From NCBI GenBank assembly GCA_016199255.1, contig JACQHA010000282.1, forward strand, positions 1 through 6,916: a stretch of 6,916 nucleotides of DNA. Reading direction: 5' to 3'. The stretch comes from Deinococcus sp. (lineage in GTDB: Bacteria > Deinococcota > Deinococci > JACQHA01). Below the pieces are notes generated by a model, which was not told the DNA's origin, did not search any database, and saw nothing but the letters and a program-made list of their open reading frames with translations. Below, in pieces: positions 4,670-6,916 of the stretch; position 1 is the stretch's first letter; every line of letters begins with the position of its first letter. Position numbers and translations under genes: made by a program.

Positions 4670-5989
4670 ATGTGGCAGTGGCTGAGCGCTGCCTGGAGCT
4701 GGCTAGAGCACCTGGGTGGCACCTTTTTTAGTAACCCTGGAGCCTATGTGCTTTTGGGCCTCTTGTTGCTGGGTGCGGCGTTTTTCAGCGGCTCAGAGGC
4801 CGCCCTGACTGCCCTGGGGCCGCTGCGCATCCGCCGCCTGATTGAGCTGGGGCGCGATCCGGCTGGAGGCCTGCTCTTGTTCCAGCAGCACCCAGCCCAG
4901 GTCATCACCAGCCTCCTGCTGGGAAACAACTTGCTGAACATTGCCGGGGCTATTTTGGCCAACTACCTGGCCGTGAGAGCCTTGGGCCTCACCGCTGGCT
5001 CGGTGGTGGCCCTGCTGGTTATGACCTTTTTGACGCTGGTGTGCGGCGAGCTCACACCCAGGTCTTTAGCCCTGCGCCAGCCAGAGCGCTGGGCCAGTGC
5101 CAGGCCAGTGCGAGCTGCGGCCAGATTGCTCTCTCTTCCGGCCACCGGCTTCAGGGCTGCGGCGGCTCTCGTGCTGCGGCTTGTGAGCCAGGACGCCAGG
5201 GTGCGCCTCATCCCTGACGACCTGGCAGGCGCCGCCTCCCCTGGCGGGGAGCGGGAGACTAAAGAAAAAGCTATGATTGACAGCATCATTGAGCTGGAGG
5301 ACACCAGGGTCTCGCGAGTCATGGTGCCCCGGGTGAAGATGGTAGGCGTCAGCCAGGAGGCCTCGCTACCAGAGCTGGTGGGTACCTTCCAGGAGAGTGG
5401 CTTCTCCCGGCTGCCGGTGTACCGCGGCACCCCAGACGACGTGGTGGGTATTGTCAATGTGCGTGATGTGCTGCCTTATGTGGGCCGGATAGAAGGCGCC
5501 CCTACCGCCGGCCAGTTGGCCCGGCCGGCGTACTTTGTGCCGGAAACCGTGCGGGTGGCGGACCTGATGACTGACCTGCAGCGCCGCCGGCTGCGCCTGG
5601 CGGTGGTGGTGGACGAGCATGGCGCCGTGGCCGGGCTGGTAACCATGGAGGACCTCTTAGAGACCATTGTGGGGGACATTCAGGATGAGTATGACCGGCC
5701 GCTGGAGCCCATCCAGCGCTCGGCCGACGGCACCTTCCTCCTAGACGCCGGAGTGGACCTGGCAGATCTGGAGGAGGCGCTGGGCATCGAGTTTGAAGCC
5801 GAGCACCATACGGTGCTGCGCGGCTTTGCCTTTGACCGGTTCGGCCGGATTCCCCAGGTAGGCGAGTCCTTCCAGTACAAGGACTGGAAATTCACAGTAG
5901 TGGCCGGCAACCAGCGTGATATTACCAAGTTCAGCGCGGTGCCGCTTGTGCCCGCTCAGGAGCCACTTGAAGCCCCGGCTGGTCAGTGA
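4670..5989 (+). CDS. CNNM/CBS-domain/CorC-HlyC membrane protein (hemolysin-type ion transporter homologue)
   Basis: Integral membrane protein of the CNNM/CorC family; characterised members transport or regulate Mg2+ and other cations, and the 'hemolysin' name is historical. Residues from ATG 4670 (439 aa): CNNM membrane domain about 24-180 with FFSGSEAAL (38-46), GNNLLN (85-90) and GELTPR (126-131, usually GExxPK); CBS pair about 212-271 (RVMVPR, FSRLPVYRG) and 284-343 (LAVVVDEHG, AGLVTMEDLLETIVGDI); C-terminal CorC_HlyC domain about 349-427. The start is uncertain. The frame is open back to GTG 4583. GTG 4619 has a modest ribosome site (GGAAGG), but both precede the transcription start implied by TATAAT at 4613. 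ATG 4670 lacks a well-spaced site: AGGAGGG at 4641-4647 is 22 nt away. The next gene overlaps its end by 23 nt, suggesting an operon with pyrimidine salvage. Confidence 0.92.
   Translation: MWQWLSAAWSWLEHLGGTFFSNPGAYVLLGLLLLGAAFFSGSEAALTALGPLRIRRLIELGRDPAGGLLLFQQHPAQVITSLLLGNNLLNIAGAILANYLAVRALGLTAGSVVALLVMTFLTLVCGELTPRSLALRQPERWASARPVRAAARLLSLPATGFRAAAALVLRLVSQDARVRLIPDDLAGAASPGGERETKEKAMIDSIIELEDTRVSRVMVPRVKMVGVSQEASLPELVGTFQESGFSRLPVYRGTPDDVVGIVNVRDVLPYVGRIEGAPTAGQLARPAYFVPETVRVADLMTDLQRRRLRLAVVVDEHGAVAGLVTMEDLLETIVGDIQDEYDRPLEPIQRSADGTFLLDAGVDLADLEEALGIEFEAEHHTVLRGFAFDRFGRIPQVGESFQYKDWKFTVVAGNQRDITKFSAVPLVPAQEPLEAPAGQ
5958..5962 (+). promoter_or_regulatory. Shine-Dalgarno deciding the TTG start of cdd
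   Basis: AGGAG inside the 3' end of the CBS-domain gene, 4 nt before TTG 5967. The other in-frame candidates (TTG 5994, GTG 6000) have no such site and would remove part of the first helix preceding YAPYS. Confidence 0.6.
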
Positions 5990-6347
5990 AGCCTTGGCGG
6001 TGCGGCAGCGGGCCTATGCGCCCTACTCCCGGTTTCTGGTGGGGGCGGCGATCCTCTCTAATGGCCAGGTGTTCGTGGGCTGCAACGTGGAGAATGCCTC
6101 CTTTGGCCTGACCTGCTGCGCCGAGCAGATGGCGGTGGGAGCCATGGTGGCTGCCGGGCAGCGGCGCATTGACCTGATTGCCATTGCCGCTGACCCTCTT
6201 GCCACCCCCTGCGGCGCCTGCCGGCAGATCCTGGCTGAGTTCGGCCTGGAAGCGCTGGTGATACTCGTGGACCCGCATGGCCACTGCCAGGAGACCACGG
6301 TGCGGGAGCTGTTGCCCCAGGCGTTCCAGCTGCCACTAAAGCCCTAA
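5967..6347 (+). CDS. cdd: cytidine deaminase
   Basis: Cytosolic zinc enzyme converting cytidine/deoxycytidine to uridine/deoxyuridine in pyrimidine salvage. The 126-aa length from the chosen start is right for the tetrameric class. Signatures: YAPYS-x-F-x-VGAA (17-28), GCNVENASFGLT (38-49) with substrate-binding Asn40/Glu42, CAE (51-53) giving zinc ligand Cys51 and catalytic Glu53, and PCGACRQ (81-87) giving ligands Cys82 and Cys85. Start: no ATG or GTG gives a full N-terminus. TTG at 5967 has AGGAG at 5958-5962 with 4-nt spacing and yields MKPRLVSEALAVRQRAYAPYS, the expected length before the core. It therefore overlaps the CBS-domain gene by 23 nt in another frame, implying translational coupling. 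Oddity: the residue after CAE is Gln54 where Bacillus-type enzymes have Arg. Family assignment is secure. Confidence 0.95.
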   Translation: MKPRLVSEALAVRQRAYAPYSRFLVGAAILSNGQVFVGCNVENASFGLTCCAEQMAVGAMVAAGQRRIDLIAIAADPLATPCGACRQILAEFGLEALVILVDPHGHCQETTVRELLPQAFQLPLKP

Positions 6348-6403
6348 GCATGTGACCGCCTTGTCAGCCGGGCGCTCATAATGAGATTGGGATGCAGGCG
6401 CGC

Positions 6404-6422
6404 CCCGGGCCACGAGCCCGGG
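6404..6422 (+). terminator. GC-rich hairpin between cdd and maf, possible weak terminator
   Basis: CCCGGGC (6404-6410) and GCCCGGG (6416-6422) form a perfect 7-bp stem with loop CACGA, 56 nt after the cdd stop. It is followed by TCCTAGTATC rather than a T-run, so efficient intrinsic termination is doubtful. It may separate cdd from maf or simply stabilise the upstream mRNA end. Confidence 0.35.
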
Positions 6423-6438
6423 TCCTAGTATCATAGCG

Positions 6439-6456
6439 CCGCTCCTCGCTGAGCGG
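6439..6456 (+). promoter_or_regulatory. hairpin abutting the maf start codon
   Basis: CCGCTC (6439-6444) and GAGCGG (6451-6456) are perfect inverted arms with a 6-nt loop, ending one base before ATG 6458. The right arm, GAGCGG, is the only weak ribosome-site-like sequence near that start, so folding would hide it. TATCAT at 6429-6434 just upstream resembles a -10 but has no -35. Confidence 0.3.
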
Positions 6457-6457
6457 T

Positions 6458-6916
6458 ATGTATCAAGAACCAGTCATCCTGGCTTCTGCCTCCCCCCGCC
6501 GCCGGGAACTCATGGCCTGGCTGGGGGTGCCGTTTCGGGTCGAGCCCAGCCAGATTCAGGAGGGCCCGCTCCAGCCACCCTTTGAGCAGGCGGTGCGCCA
6601 GCTGGCGCTTCATAAGACCAGGGAGGTGCACTCCAGAGTGGGCGGCCTGGTAGTGGGGGCGGACACAGTGGTGGTCGTGGACCAAGCGGTGCTGGGGAAG
6701 CCCGAAGATGAAGAGCAGGCCCGGGAGTATTTGCAGCGGCTCTCGGGGCGGGAACACCTGGTGCTCACTGGGCTGGCGGTGCTCAGTGACTACCGGGAGC
6801 ACACTGAGACAGTGACCACCCAGGTGCGCTTCCTGAGGCTTTCCGAGGAGGAAATCGCCCGCTATGTCGCCAGTGGTGAGCCCATGGATAAAGCCGGCGC
6901 CTACGGCATCCAGGAC
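6458..6916 (+). CDS. maf: Maf-family nucleotide pyrophosphatase (3' partial)
   Basis: Cytosolic house-cleaning enzyme hydrolysing dTTP/UTP or modified nucleotides to monophosphates; family members also affect septum formation when overproduced. The first 153 residues are present and the frame runs off the window. Signatures: ILASASPRRRELM (7-19; phosphate-binding SASPRR), GADTVVVVD (67-75; Asp69 the likely catalytic base), LGKPED with Lys81 (79-84), LSGREHLVLTGLAV (95-108) and EPMDKAGAYGIQD (141-153). Only the last helix and strand of an approximately 190-200-aa protein are missing. The ATG at 6458 fits family N-termini, but its ribosome site is poor and lies in a potential hairpin. I do not assign it to the dTTP/UTP-specific or m7GTP-specific subfamily. 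It lies 110 nt from cdd in the same direction, so it may share its transcript. Confidence 0.93.
   Translation, partial: MYQEPVILASASPRRRELMAWLGVPFRVEPSQIQEGPLQPPFEQAVRQLALHKTREVHSRVGGLVVGADTVVVVDQAVLGKPEDEEQAREYLQRLSGREHLVLTGLAVLSDYREHTETVTTQVRFLRLSEEEIARYVASGEPMDKAGAYGIQD

Noticed and set aside
4962..5928. Several minus-strand frames opposite the CBS-domain gene
   Set aside because: All are Ser/Arg-rich shadows of a firmly identified CNNM/CBS gene.
6361..6382. Possible promoter TTGTCA (6361) with CATAAT (6377) before maf
   Set aside because: The hexamers are individually good but only 10 nt apart, too close for a sigma-70-type promoter.
6431..6802. Minus-strand 123-codon frame opposite maf
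   Set aside because: Shadow of the clear Maf reading frame; no recognisable protein features.

Overview
The window is GC-rich bacterial DNA with ordinary coding density. No rRNA, tRNA, CRISPR array or transposon is visible. Three things point to a Chloroflexota or deep-branching thermophilic Bacillota type of genome: a large MalT-like/BTAD regulator, a DUF5317-type membrane protein, and short proteins resembling the Os1348/NHLP clan (named from a Chloroflexi member). This is inference from family distribution, and nothing here fixes the phylum.

Layout. (1) Positions 1-3008, plus strand: most of a very large transcriptional regulator, cut at its 5' end by the window edge just upstream of the Walker A motif. 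It carries a STAND ATPase, a TPR-type solenoid, an OmpR/SARP-type winged helix and a BTAD. (2) Positions 2994-4177, minus strand, converging on the regulator: a compact cassette read right to left. It encodes a 68-aa NHLP-like protein, a 47-aa signal-peptide-bearing peptide (very short, easily missed), a 66-aa paralogue of the first protein, and a five-helix DUF5317-type membrane protein. (3) About 4178-4325: an AT-rich promoter region for the cassette. (4) Positions 4326-4496, minus strand: an unrecognised 56-aa charged protein. (5) About 4497-4669: a divergent regulatory region with a four-unit tandem repeat of exactly 11-bp period and a perfect TATAAT. (6) Plus strand: a CNNM/CBS/CorC-HlyC membrane protein, an overlapping cytidine deaminase gene with a TTG start, then a Maf nucleotide pyrophosphatase gene running off the 3' end.

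How the parts may work together. The right-hand genes are housekeeping: membrane ion-transport-type protein, pyrimidine salvage and nucleotide-pool sanitation. The left half is the accessory part. A TPR/STAND regulator lies beside two paralogous leader-like small proteins, a secreted-type Ser/Thr-rich peptide and a small membrane protein. I infer a possible peptide production or peptide-sensing module. No RiPP-modifying enzyme, protease or dedicated exporter is visible in the window, so this is a hypothesis. The 11-bp-period repeat array has the geometry expected for SARP/BTAD-type DNA binding, but which regulator uses it cannot be read from the sequence.
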